DNA from: Chondrus crispus
Taxonomy: Eukaryota > Rhodophyta > Florideophyceae > Gigartinales > Gigartinaceae
Length of the DNA: 64,000 nucleotides
Reading direction: 5' to 3'
Assembly (NCBI RefSeq): GCF_000350225.1
Contig: NW_005178620.1
Span: forward strand, 186,001-250,000
Position 1 is the first letter of the stretch; every line of letters begins with the position of its first letter. Shown here one piece after another: positions 1 through 8,258 of this stretch. Position numbers and translations under genes: made by a program. The notes below the pieces were generated by a model. The model worked only from the letters and a program-made list of their open reading frames with translations, had not been told where the DNA came from and did not search any database.

Positions 1-905
1 AGAGTGAACAGGGCGGAACCGATATAGTTTATCCTACCTCCATAGTCACCCAATGAATGAACGAATTGCACCACCATGTATCCCCCAACTTTTTCCGAGC
101 AGCATCTCACTCGTTCAAACCGAAGAGCATGTCCAAGCATGACCCATTCTTCGGTCTTAGCAGTCTCCCTAACCCGGATCTCCGCCCCCTCCAGCTTAGA
201 CGGGTCCAACACGACCTCGCTAAGCACCCTGAAAGCAAAGTCCGTGACGCTATGAAACTCGTCCGGGCATCCCTTGACGCCGCGCATGGCGTCCTTCGTG
301 ACAGCGGCGTGGTTGCGGCAGATGGCGTTGGCGGCCTGCTTACGGTGTTGGGCGCCCTCATGGCCATCGTTGAGCACGTGCTTGCTGCGGGCCGTCTCGA
401 CGGCCAGCGACACCGGGCTCCGCGTGCGCAGGAAGGACACCGGACCGATCTGCGGCGGCAGGGCGCCGATGTGGGTTCAGTCGTCGCTCTGCAGGTACGT
501 GGCGAGCTCCCAGGCGTCCCGCGCGGCAAACCAGCGGCGTAGGTTCGGGCGGCCGTCGGCTAGCTCCAGGTTGCGCCAGAACTTGAGAGAGGAGCGCGCG
601 CGCTCGAAGATCGTGGCTGGGGAGGAAGGGGTGTTAGGATCAGGCGGGCATTGTTTGGAGAAGCAAAAAAAGCGAGGACAAAGGTGATGAAGACTTACAG
701 AGATGTCGACGAACGAGGGCTCTGGGCTCGGGTAAAAGAAGGAGCCCTCAAAGTCGCCGAGGCAGGTCTCGATGAGATCGAGGGTGTGGTTGACCGGTTC
801 CAGGCCTCTCCCGGGGCTAGACATGGCGCCTCGCAGGGCGCCGAGCCACGAGCCGGTGAAGACGCGCTCGAGTAGCTTGATACCCTCTCCAGAAGAGCGC
901 GACTT
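1..905 (-). pseudogene. GST-like C-terminal domain protein, broken, runs off the window edge
   Basis: Read on the minus strand, one frame gives a coherent protein resembling the helical C-terminal domain of glutathione S-transferase-like proteins. It shows a start of domain near GIKLLERVFTGSW, then FVDIS, ATIFERARSSLKFW, a Trp-Phe pair in RRWFAARDAWE, and a PPQIGP tail. A further 100 or so codons continue in frame to position 1, so the C terminus lies outside the window. The frame is interrupted by TGA at 477-479, where Trp or Arg would fit, and by an intron-like 82-bp tract whose removal leaves the frame one base off. No thioredoxin-like N-terminal half was found upstream, where the metallophosphoesterase fragment sits on the same strand. 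I infer a decayed gene or fragment. The family call comes from motif pattern only and could be a related GST-fold protein. Confidence 0.5.
617..698 (-). other. intron-like tract inside the GST-like gene
   Basis: On the minus strand the tract starts GTAAGT, carries a CTAAC branch-point-like motif, a pyrimidine-rich stretch, and ends CCCCAG. These are the hallmarks of a spliceosomal intron. Its length of 82 is not a multiple of three, and exact GT-AG removal leaves the two flanking coding blocks out of frame by one base. Loss of one G at the exon end would explain this. It is one of the few intron candidates seen in the window. Confidence 0.5.
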
Positions 906-977
906 CTATGCAGCCTTGCATGACCGCACCAAGACCCAGTTTGATACATCTGTCAGAGAAGGCAAAGTCATGAAGAA

Positions 978-1775
978 CTACGCATCTATTCTTGAATTGC
1001 TGCTCAGGTTGACACCTCTCCCTCCCGCCATTACCGCCGTTGGGAAGTGCCCAACCCCCGGAGCCATCCCCGCATCCCCATTCGAATTCACCTCAGAGAG
1101 CGCTTCATTCAGGGCCGCGGCCGCGCGTCGCCCATCACCGAAAAAGTTGAGCGGGCGGTGAAGCGGTTTCTCTAGCGTGCAATCAAGCGCAAACACATCA
1201 GCAGCCTCGCGGTTCCCCCTGAACCTAGTCATCTGGACTGGTTCGTTCGTGGCAGCGCATGTATCCACGTACGGGTTTTGCTGCACAGAGGTACCAAACG
1301 TGTCGTGATTCCCGTGGACGGTCAGCCAGGGCACGGACTTGTTCACCTGGGCGGCGTACTCCTTCAGCCATCCCCATTCGGTGGCGAGCTGCGCGCTGCG
1401 GCCACCGAATGGATAAGGACGCGAGGCGACGGCGTTGACGAGATCGCCAGAGACGAGCACGGCGCTGGCTAAAGGCGCCCAGCGCGGGAGGATGTCGTTC
1501 TGGAAGCGGCGCAAGTTGCGCTTGGCGGAGCCGTCGTCTATGTCGTTGACGTGCAGATCGGAGATGTGTAGTAGCACAGTGACAGGGGGCCTCGCGGCGG
1601 GGGTGTGAGAAGGGGGGATTTTGCAGAAGGGATTGACGGAGAGATGGGCGTAGCGATGGCCGCCATACTCCAGGAGGAGGGCCAGAAATATTATGAGGAA
1701 GATGCATTTGGGGATGCTGAGGATGGCGGCGGCGCGAAGCTCGCGGTTGAGAATGGTTCGCGGAGCGTGCGTCAT
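978..1775 (-). CDS. membrane-anchored calcineurin-like metallophosphoesterase, C-terminally truncated (TMEM62-like)
   Basis: Start chosen at the ATG at 1775, giving 265 residues. An N-terminal hydrophobic segment of about 20 residues (IPKCIFLIIFLALLLEY) acts as signal anchor. It is followed by metallophosphoesterase motifs in order: ISDLHVND (D-x-H metal ligands), VSGDLVNA (GD), VHGNHDTF (GNHD) and GHFPTAVM. The order and the LNFFG segment before the last motif resemble TMEM62-type proteins, which are usually above 600 residues with several C-terminal membrane spans. Here the frame ends about 20 residues after GHFP, before the expected GHxH motif and the membrane domain. The GST-like remnant follows 73 bp away on the same strand, so the 3' half has been lost. 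Probably a non-functional gene copy; an unseen downstream exon is possible but there is little room for one. Confidence 0.55.
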   Translation of the reverse strand: MTHAPRTILNRELRAAAILSIPKCIFLIIFLALLLEYGGHRYAHLSVNPFCKIPPSHTPAARPPVTVLLHISDLHVNDIDDGSAKRNLRRFQNDILPRWAPLASAVLVSGDLVNAVASRPYPFGGRSAQLATEWGWLKEYAAQVNKSVPWLTVHGNHDTFGTSVQQNPYVDTCAATNEPVQMTRFRGNREAADVFALDCTLEKPLHRPLNFFGDGRRAAAALNEALSEVNSNGDAGMAPGVGHFPTAVMAGGRGVNLSSNSRIDA

Positions 1776-1811
1776 TGCGGGCAGTGTCTTGAGTGAATTG
1801 GCTTGGCGCAA

Positions 1812-2451
1812 GGCATCTTTCAGACGGACGCACAGGCCGTCGTGCTCGTCTTGTTGGTGTGCTCATCCATAACTTTGTTTGTGCTGTCGTGCGAGGCAAC
1901 TTATCTTACGTGATACAGTATCTCCACTGCCATGTGATCAATCATAATAATAAAATTCTTAGTGCCCAGCAACCACTCTTTGGCTTTGAAAACCAATGAC
2001 AGCGTGTTCACAGTGATTGCATTGTAGCATGTAGACGTACTCCCTTGCCACAACAGTAATAGTCCAAATGGGCTTAGTACTTGGGACACCGAGGCGTCTC
2101 TAAATAAATCGTTTCATTTCGACAGCGGGCTCGAGGCGATTCCAACCCTCAGGTTGCATGTTTTGAGTGTGGCCTCGTACTAAGTCTACGTTACTACAAG
2201 AGTCTCGCCTCCACCCAAGTTTGTAGAGAGACCAACGAACTCGTCCCTACACACCTGCGCGACCTCCCGCTCAAAATCAAACATTGGCTTGTTGGTACAA
2301 ACCCCCTACCGTGCAGTACTAGCCACGACGAAAAACAGCTTAAGCTCAATAGCCGCGGAGCAAATTCACACATTTACCACCAAAACTGAATCCAACTCGA
2401 GCCAGGGCGAGCAACGAGTGGCAACTTTAAAAACCGCACACCACCCCCGCT
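1812..2451. other. gene-free stretch
   Basis: No coherent coding frame on either strand. The base composition is ordinary and no repeat or RNA gene stands out. The stretch separates the metallophosphoesterase start from the SHMT tail. Confidence 0.5.
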
Positions 2452-2634
2452 CTACGCGGCCTCGGGATCAACGCCCGGCATACTAAACTTGGACGCAAAC
2501 TCTTCGACCTCCTCTCTCAGCTGTTCCAGCTCCTGGTTCCCTTCGAGCGCCGGCTCAAAGTCGACGAGCTTCTTCCCGGTGACCTTCTGAATCTCCAGGC
2601 CAATATCTAAGCCGCACCTCAGAAAGCGCGCCAC
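2452..2634 (-). pseudogene. serine hydroxymethyltransferase C-terminal fragment
   Basis: The minus-strand frame encodes about 60 residues that match the last segment of eukaryotic SHMT: FLRCGLDIGLEIQ, then GKKLVDFEPALEGN, then LREEVEEFASKF followed by the diagnostic MPG near the end, and a stop. SHMT is a PLP enzyme that converts serine plus tetrahydrofolate to glycine and methylene-tetrahydrofolate and is normally about 450-520 residues. Only the C terminus is present, with no PLP-binding lysine region. The fragment begins exactly inside a 65-bp inverted repeat, so its upstream side is a rearrangement junction, not a lost exon. No ATG precedes it. I infer a displaced, non-functional fragment. 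Confidence 0.8.
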
Positions 2635-2667
2635 CTAGGTGCGCTTTCTGAGGCGCGGCTTAGATAT
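2603..2667. repeat. near-perfect palindrome at the SHMT fragment junction
   Basis: Left arm 2603-2629 and right arm 2641-2667 are reverse complements over 27 bases with one mismatch, separated by an 11-base spacer that contains CCTAGG. The left arm is SHMT coding sequence, so the right arm is an inverted copy of it. This marks a fold-back type rearrangement. Confidence 0.9.
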
Positions 2668-2681
2668 AGCGCCATACGTGA

Positions 2682-4070
2682 CTAGGTGCTCATGTGTGGT
2701 TGACCCTTTGTACAAAATACGTGCGTCAAGTACTCATCTGTAACCAAATAGCTGACTTCGGACACGGCCTGAAAGCCTCTAATAATGAAGTAGGGGAGCT
2801 CAACTTCGAGAGACCCGCAAACGTGTTCAGAAACGGATGTAGCTGTACTCCAGAATCGACTGTTCGGGGGAACCATCGGACGCCACCGGAAAGAGAACGT
2901 TTTCAACTCCGAGAAAACAGTCTTTACAGCCTCGTCCTCCGACACCTCGCCCGGTGTGGCTGAAAGCCTTGCCGCGAAAACCTTGCTTACAAGGTCAACT
3001 GCTTGAAGTGATGAACATGAGAGAGGGTGAGTGTACGACATACTTCGAAAATCGAAATCTCGGCTCTTTCGGACAAGGGCATCGGCCGTCGCCTTGCGAC
3101 GAACGTATGGCATACATGTTCCCACCAGCAGTGCCGCCGCCGAATTCTCATCGGTCTCATCTGCGACATACAGCCCCATAATGCGAATTGCTTCATGCAC
3201 GGTTCCTTCTTTTCCTCCTCCTTTCCTCCGTCGCACAATATTTCTCATGTCCGCGACAGAGTTTATGCCAATAACTGTGCACAAATCTTTGCATGATGGG
3301 AAAATTATCTCTGCGAGCTCGGTGCACGCTGCGAGAGACTGGGTTTCCTGGAACGAGGGCTTGAACTGGGCAGAATCGGACAACGAATGAACAGCGCGGG
3401 CCAAGTTCTCATACTCTTCCAAGGTGCAGTCTACCACTGAACGAATGCTTCCCGTAGAGCTCTCTTCGTAGTGTGTGTCCTGCTCCGTATCCCCTTGTCG
3501 CGGTTTGAAGTTTGGTACCGGCTTTTGGATGAGTACCAATGTTTTCTGTCTCAAAGTATTTAGGAGACGTGCACATTGCCGTTCTGCCGTTGATCCAGAC
3601 CCGATCCGAGAAAAGAATTGAAACTGGCCAACAACCATGCGCTCGATTTCTTCAACTCGAGATAAAAGCGTAGCCACTTTCCCCTCCACGCTATACATTC
3701 GCAAATTTTGTACCGCCTCCCCATCACCAACTCCATTTTCGCTCTGGCGAATAAAATTTTCTCCGTCTGTTTCATAGCTCACCTGTCCTGAGCACTCATA
3801 ATAACGCCACTGCAACTGAGTGGCGTCATCTTCCACCAAGCGAATATAATCAGGAAGAATCCACACCATCGCTTGTTGTTCATCGAACCCCTCCCTTGCC
3901 ACGTATTTCAGTTTCCCTTTCACTCTTCCCTCGACCACTTCCTTAGTTACTAACTCTGCCCGCCACCAGACGGATGCAAGCGTTCTCTCACCTCGCCTTC
4001 GTCCTTCCCCTTTGGTTAATTCGATGTCCCAGAGGACCTCAATTAGTATCCCAGGTACCAGAGACTGCAT
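2682..4070 (-). CDS. uncharacterised 462-residue protein with Tudor/SH3-like N-terminal segment
   Basis: The frame is open from 4148 but the first ATG is at 4070, which I take as the start. I do not recognise the family. Residues 1 to about 85 (MQSLVPGILIEVLWDIEL, then VWWRAELV, LKYVAREGF and DYIRLVED) have the alternating beta-strand look of a Tudor or SH3-like barrel. A middle section contains heptad-like Leu/Ile-rich stretches (KVATLLSRVEEIERMV). The C-terminal half has a basic patch (NIVRRRKGGGKEG) and mixed helices. There are no internal stops over 1.4 kb, so it is either young or under selection. It lies near the large transposase on the same strand and may be a mobile-element accessory protein, but nothing proves that. 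Confidence 0.5.
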   Translation of the reverse strand: MQSLVPGILIEVLWDIELTKGEGRRRGERTLASVWWRAELVTKEVVEGRVKGKLKYVAREGFDEQQAMVWILPDYIRLVEDDATQLQWRYYECSGQVSYETDGENFIRQSENGVGDGEAVQNLRMYSVEGKVATLLSRVEEIERMVVGQFQFFSRIGSGSTAERQCARLLNTLRQKTLVLIQKPVPNFKPRQGDTEQDTHYEESSTGSIRSVVDCTLEEYENLARAVHSLSDSAQFKPSFQETQSLAACTELAEIIFPSCKDLCTVIGINSVADMRNIVRRRKGGGKEGTVHEAIRIMGLYVADETDENSAAALLVGTCMPYVRRKATADALVRKSRDFDFRSMSYTHPLSCSSLQAVDLVSKVFAARLSATPGEVSEDEAVKTVFSELKTFSFRWRPMVPPNSRFWSTATSVSEHVCGSLEVELPYFIIRGFQAVSEVSYLVTDEYLTHVFCTKGQPHMST

Positions 4071-4136
4071 TTCGGTACAGTAGTCTGAGCCTTGGGAAAG
4101 GCTTCCTGTCACTATGAATTCGTCATGAAAAAGCAC

Positions 4137-4529
4137 GCTCGTCTTTTTTTACACGTGGCAGGCAAGACCCCCAAGTTTTGTTTCCCGAAGTCACCAAAGG
4201 ACAAACGGGGCTTCGTCCCGTCCTTTCTCTCGGCAACCAGATTCCGAAGTGGTGCGCAACCCTGCCGACTTACCCCAAATACCACGCACATCCCCCGCCA
4301 TGGTCGAGCAAAAAGAGGTCATCCGCCCACCCCCTGATGTGTATCTGATCGACCCTCCTCCACCCCCCTTCAACGTCCCCTCTGCCTACCGCGCCCCGCG
4401 CCCCGCCCTCTCATCTCAACTCGCAAGACTTCATCTTCGATCTCGGGTCGTCCACATTGTGGCCGCCTTCTCAGGCTCCTCCATGCCAATCTTACAAACC
4501 CCACCGTATGTCGCCCGCATGCGCCATGC
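4137..4529. other. short intergenic stretch
   Basis: Proline-rich open frames occur on plus from 4249 (PPPPPF) and could be the extreme N-terminal remnant of the ARP5-like fragment. A piece reading FDLGSSTL in a different frame from SGSSMPILQTPPYVARMRHA suggests several frame changes. No intact gene. Confidence 0.35.
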
Positions 4530-5632
4530 TATGATGCCGAGTGGAAGAAAATTAGAGAGGAACCAGATAACTTTGACGAAGTGTCAAAGACAGTCAAGGT
4601 GGAAACTGGGGAGGCGAGTGATGAGCCGGCGACGAGCGCGGAGGAGCAGGCGAGAATTGATAATGGGAGGAGGTTGAAGAAGTTAATGCAGGATAAAAAG
4701 AATTCAAGAGCCGGCGGAAGGGATAAGGATGTGTCGGGGACAGAGGCAGAGCCGGTGGACACGGTGGAAGATGTCAAGAGCCGGCGGAAGGTATAAGGAT
4801 GTGTCGGGGACAGAGGCAGAGCCAGTGGATACATCGTATACACTGGAGGAGGTTGTGTATTGAAGATATGAGGGATATAGATGAGGACAAGTACTACATT
4901 TCCATGTGCGTCGGACAGTGGGAATCGTCGACAGCGCTGAACCAAGAGATCGACAAGCGGCAGCTGCTCGTGGATGACGAACGTGCCAAATTGAGCGCGG
5001 GAAAGGCAAGGGCAGCGGAGGTGGCGTGGTGGAAGCGCGTACGAGCAGACGAGCTTCTGTCGATGTCAGAGCTGAGCGCGCCGTAACTCAAGCAAAAGCG
5101 GCACGAGCGCGCGCTTTGCGGGGCTACGGAAGCACGGTTACGGGGGAAAGGGTCAAGCTCGCGGCGAAGGCGGAAGCGTAGAGGAAGGCTGAGGATATAG
5201 AGAAGATTGGCATGGAGAGGCCACAAGAGTATCTGACCGAACTGCGAACGGAGCGAGATGAGCTAGCTGAGCGTTTAAATCGAAAGGACGCCGCGCGCGA
5301 AGCGAGGTGGGATCGGCGGTGGCAGGCTGCAAGGGAACGAATGAGGTTGTTGGCACAACAAGCAGGAAGCAATGCAGGTTTCGACGAAGACCCAGGGCGA
5401 GGGAACTCAAAGGGGCGCGAGAGAGGAAGTGGGAAGGGAAGAAGGAGGGGCCAGGGGAGGGGACGAGGGAGAGGGCGTGGGAAGAAAAATGTGGAGGAGG
5501 ACACGTTTGGGGTGGACGATGCGGACTGGGATGTCTACAGATCAATGAAGGTTGGAAACGATGGGACGGATTCTGAAGACAACTCTGGAGAAGAGCGTGT
5601 TCGTTTGAAATCTGTGCGTACTGAGATTATGA
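4530..5632 (+). pseudogene. ARP5-like (actin-related protein, INO80 complex) insert-region fragment
   Basis: Plus-strand blocks in different frames resemble the charged coiled-coil insert of ARP5, an INO80 chromatin-remodelling subunit. Block one (about 4533-4796) contains YDAEWKKIREEP and RRLKKLMQDKK. Block two (from 5185) contains the signature-like KIGMERPQEYLTELRTER, then DELAERLNRKDAAREARWD, QAARERMRLLAQQA, a Gly-Arg-rich tract and DTFGVDDADWDVYR, the acidic segment that in ARP5 precedes the last actin-fold part. The actin-fold ATP-binding segments are missing, frames change and stops intervene, and a 70-bp tandem duplication disrupts block one. I infer a pseudogenic fragment. Homology to other coiled-coil proteins cannot be excluded without a search. 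Confidence 0.5.
4704..4836. repeat. 70-bp tandem duplication
   Basis: The segment from 4704 and the segment from 4774 are nearly identical over about 60 bases (shared start TCAAGAGCCGGCGGAAGG), with a period of 70. It lies inside the ARP5-like fragment and adds a non-multiple-of-three length, breaking the frame. Confidence 0.9.
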
Positions 5633-6060
5633 TTGAGTGTCTCGTTAAACCTGTCAGGAAGTACCGCTTCTACGAGGTTATCACTGAGGATGGAATTGCT
5701 GGTTTCACGGAGAAGCTTTTCGACATCGGCGTGAATAGCACGCATCTCGCTGTCGTGGTAGTGATGTTTGGCAAATATGAAGTAGTATAGCGTGAAGAAA
5801 CCGAGAAGAAGAAAACACATTCGATACATGGTGAGTAATTGCTGCCAAGCTCCCAGCCGTGAGCGAGCCTGTGTGGGGTTTGTTGGTCGCCATCCTGCAT
5901 GAAACGATCGAGAGGATTTCCTCTCCCGCTCAGATGTAGAATTCAGCCGTGGGAGGCGCAGTGAGTGGGAGTCATGGAGGCCAGATAATGTTGCAGATGG
6001 GTGCAGGTTACGAGCGGTAGTGCGATATTGTGTCGGGAGATCGGAAATGTCGAACGACAT
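5542..6060 (-). CDS. hypothetical single-pass membrane protein
   Basis: An ATG at 6060 opens 172 codons on minus. A hydrophobic segment near residues 80-95 (CFLLLGFFTLYYFIF) is preceded by basic residues and followed by a polar helix-like region (EMRAIHADVEKLLRE), as in type II membrane proteins. It overlaps the 3' end of the ARP5-like fragment on the opposite strand. I do not recognise a family; it may be a chance frame. Confidence 0.25.
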   Translation of the reverse strand: MSFDISDLPTQYRTTARNLHPSATLSGLHDSHSLRLPRLNSTSERERKSSRSFHAGWRPTNPTQARSRLGAWQQLLTMYRMCFLLLGFFTLYYFIFAKHHYHDSEMRAIHADVEKLLRETSNSILSDNLVEAVLPDRFNETLNHNLSTHRFQTNTLFSRVVFRIRPIVSNLH

Positions 6061-6675
6061 CGGAGAGTGGAACTTATGTGTGCTACGTGTTTTAATTGGC
6101 TGTCTCTACAATGACTTCATTCATCTATTTTTAATTGGGCCCTCGTCATCTGCCCGTGCCGCACGTCGCACGGGCCGTGCGGCGCGCGAATGATCACAAG
6201 TGGCTCCTTGGAAAACTCCCTATCGCTTGCGGCTCGTCGCGCTGAAGAGCTACACCGAGCTCGGTGTTAAGGAAGTCGGGCTGCCGCGTGCAAGCGTGTT
6301 TGTGCGAATTACTGGTGTGTGCGTTGTACGCATCTTCGGTGCGCATGTAGCGATGCTGGCCTGCTCCGCCTCAACACGGAGCTGCGACTCTGCTTCCTTC
6401 TCCGCTTTTTTTCTTCTGTTCCGAGCAGCTTTTCATTCTGTTCCACCCCCCAATCTCCGGGTGACTTCATTGCCTTCGGGTAATTGGGGATTAGCGTTGT
6501 CCGCCGGTTCTGCTTCTTCCTCTTCGACAACGCTCTCCAGTCTCTCAAGCGCCTGCGCTTCGACTAGTCGCTTTGCAATCTCGCGATGGTCATCACTGGC
6601 GACTCCTTGCTCATCCGGAACTACGGCCGCTCCGATTTTCAACGCAGCGATAAGTCAGGGAACACATGCGGAGAA
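6061..6675. other. gene-poor stretch
   Basis: No ATG-initiated convincing gene. The minus strand has a charged, Glu-rich frame (ESVVEEEEAEP) at 6433-6642 that starts only at TTG and continues in other frames as a Lys/Arg-rich tract; it could be a remnant. A GC-rich inverted motif (GTGCCGCAC...) lies near 6160-6195. Confidence 0.3.
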
Positions 6676-8258
6676 CTAAGCCATTCGAGGAGGGTAACCG
6701 TCGTGCCTGGATAAGCAGTAGAAAATATTCCCCTCCATGATCGAGGCAGTGCAACTCAAATTATTCTCTTCGGGTTTAAGACATTGTGTGGTACGGTCAC
6801 TGTGACAGGCGTGAACTAGTCCAACTCTTCTGACAGAGTCCGTGAGCTTCAAGAATTGAAATGGCTTGTGGACGTCAACATAAATAAATCCGGAAGTGAA
6901 CTGGCATTTCTTGACAACAGCGAAAGGTGTCTCTTGATATGCATCCTGCATTTTCATAAATGTTTCGATTGCAAAGTAAGCTACGTGCAGCTCATCAATG
7001 TAAGCAATTCTTTCATCTTCCGCAGGTGTAGGTACAATTTGCGGTTCGTCATCGAACACGAGTGCTTGAACTGCAGAGCCTTTCGAGAGCATGTCGTGCG
7101 GTCTTGAATGCGATGTAACAACTCCAAACCCGTACAGGGATTTTTTCATTCGACATGCCTTTTCGAAGAATTTGGGGTCATTGGGACCCGCTTCTACAAT
7201 GAAGTCGGCAGCAATACAAGTCATAGTCGCATGGAATGAACCTTCAGCATCTACCGTACGTTCACTTAGGACCCATTCCGCCCTTCTCGGGTTGTTGTTA
7301 ATAGTAGTAGATGGAGCTCCGAGTACGTGCTTCAACAACCCATTTCTAATAATACTCAAAGCCTTCTCTGCCTCACCGTTCGTTTTCGTTACATAGTTAT
7401 GTACGTCTCTTCTTCGTCCGCAAATGAGATTGACCACTGAAGAGATTGCCTTGCCTTCCATTTCACAACTGCCGTCTACAGAATAAAGAGCAGATGAAAG
7501 CCGTTTTTTCCAATCGTTATTAATAATGTGATCCATTCCCTGTATATGGGCGTCATGACCGTTGGAATCTGCCATGGCCTGCTTAAGGGGCTGGTGAGCG
7601 CATTCGAAAACAAGTTCGGCGAAGTGCTGCACGTGACCCATTGCAGGGATAGAATGCATATAAAGCTCTAGAAGCCGATGGATATTCGGCTTGTCCAGCT
7701 CTTTCCCCGCCATAGTACTGCTTCGACAAAGGTCATTGCAGTTTCGTATGTACATCTTGCAATGGCGTTCCAAGTCTGCCATATGCGCCGTGCCATCTTC
7801 ACGATTGTACCTTTTCACCTGCTCCAATCCATCCACATGCAGCTTAGGATACCAGTATGTCTTGCTGACAAGTTTGCTAAACAAACTGAGGTTCTGTACA
7901 ATTGAACACAGTGCTTGTTTGGATACATTAGATATTTCTTGAGGGCAGGATAGGTTATCAACAATCTCTTTGAATACAGGAGAAGCAATCAATAATATCG
8001 AAAACGTTGCCGATATGCTTGCCGTGTACATACTATTTGTACTGAAATTGTAGATGCGTGTCTCAGTTACCAGGCGGTTTGTTCGCAACAAGGAACAGAT
8101 TAACCCGTCTACCTGCTTTCTTCTAGTCGCGGTAGGAAGGGACTTAAAGGCAAGGGTTAAAATATTAATTGCGTTACCAGCCAGGAGATGGTCGGGGGCA
8201 ACAAGCATTGAGCGATACGGGTCAAACCTAGGGTTTGCGACTGGGACGTTGTGTTCGG
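6676..8258 (-). mobile_element. transposase-like protein, C-terminal half (second frame)
   Basis: This frame is open from just upstream of 8208 and the sequence joins smoothly to the 8259-10466 gene by a one-base frame change at an A-run. The joined reading (TTIPLTEHNVP, then RFDPYRSML) shows no gap. About 510 residues follow. A landmark is the KPNIHRLLELYMH...HFAELVFECAHQPLKQ segment (two pieces), which resembles the conserved His-rich C-terminal region of transposase-domain proteins in the CACTA/Plavaka and related superfamilies. No stops occur inside. Without a profile search the exact superfamily is open. Confidence 0.5.

Noticed and set aside
57..687. Plus-strand open frames of 130-160 codons near the left edge
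   Set aside because: They are antisense shadows of the GST-like minus frame, which has recognisable motifs; the plus frames have none.
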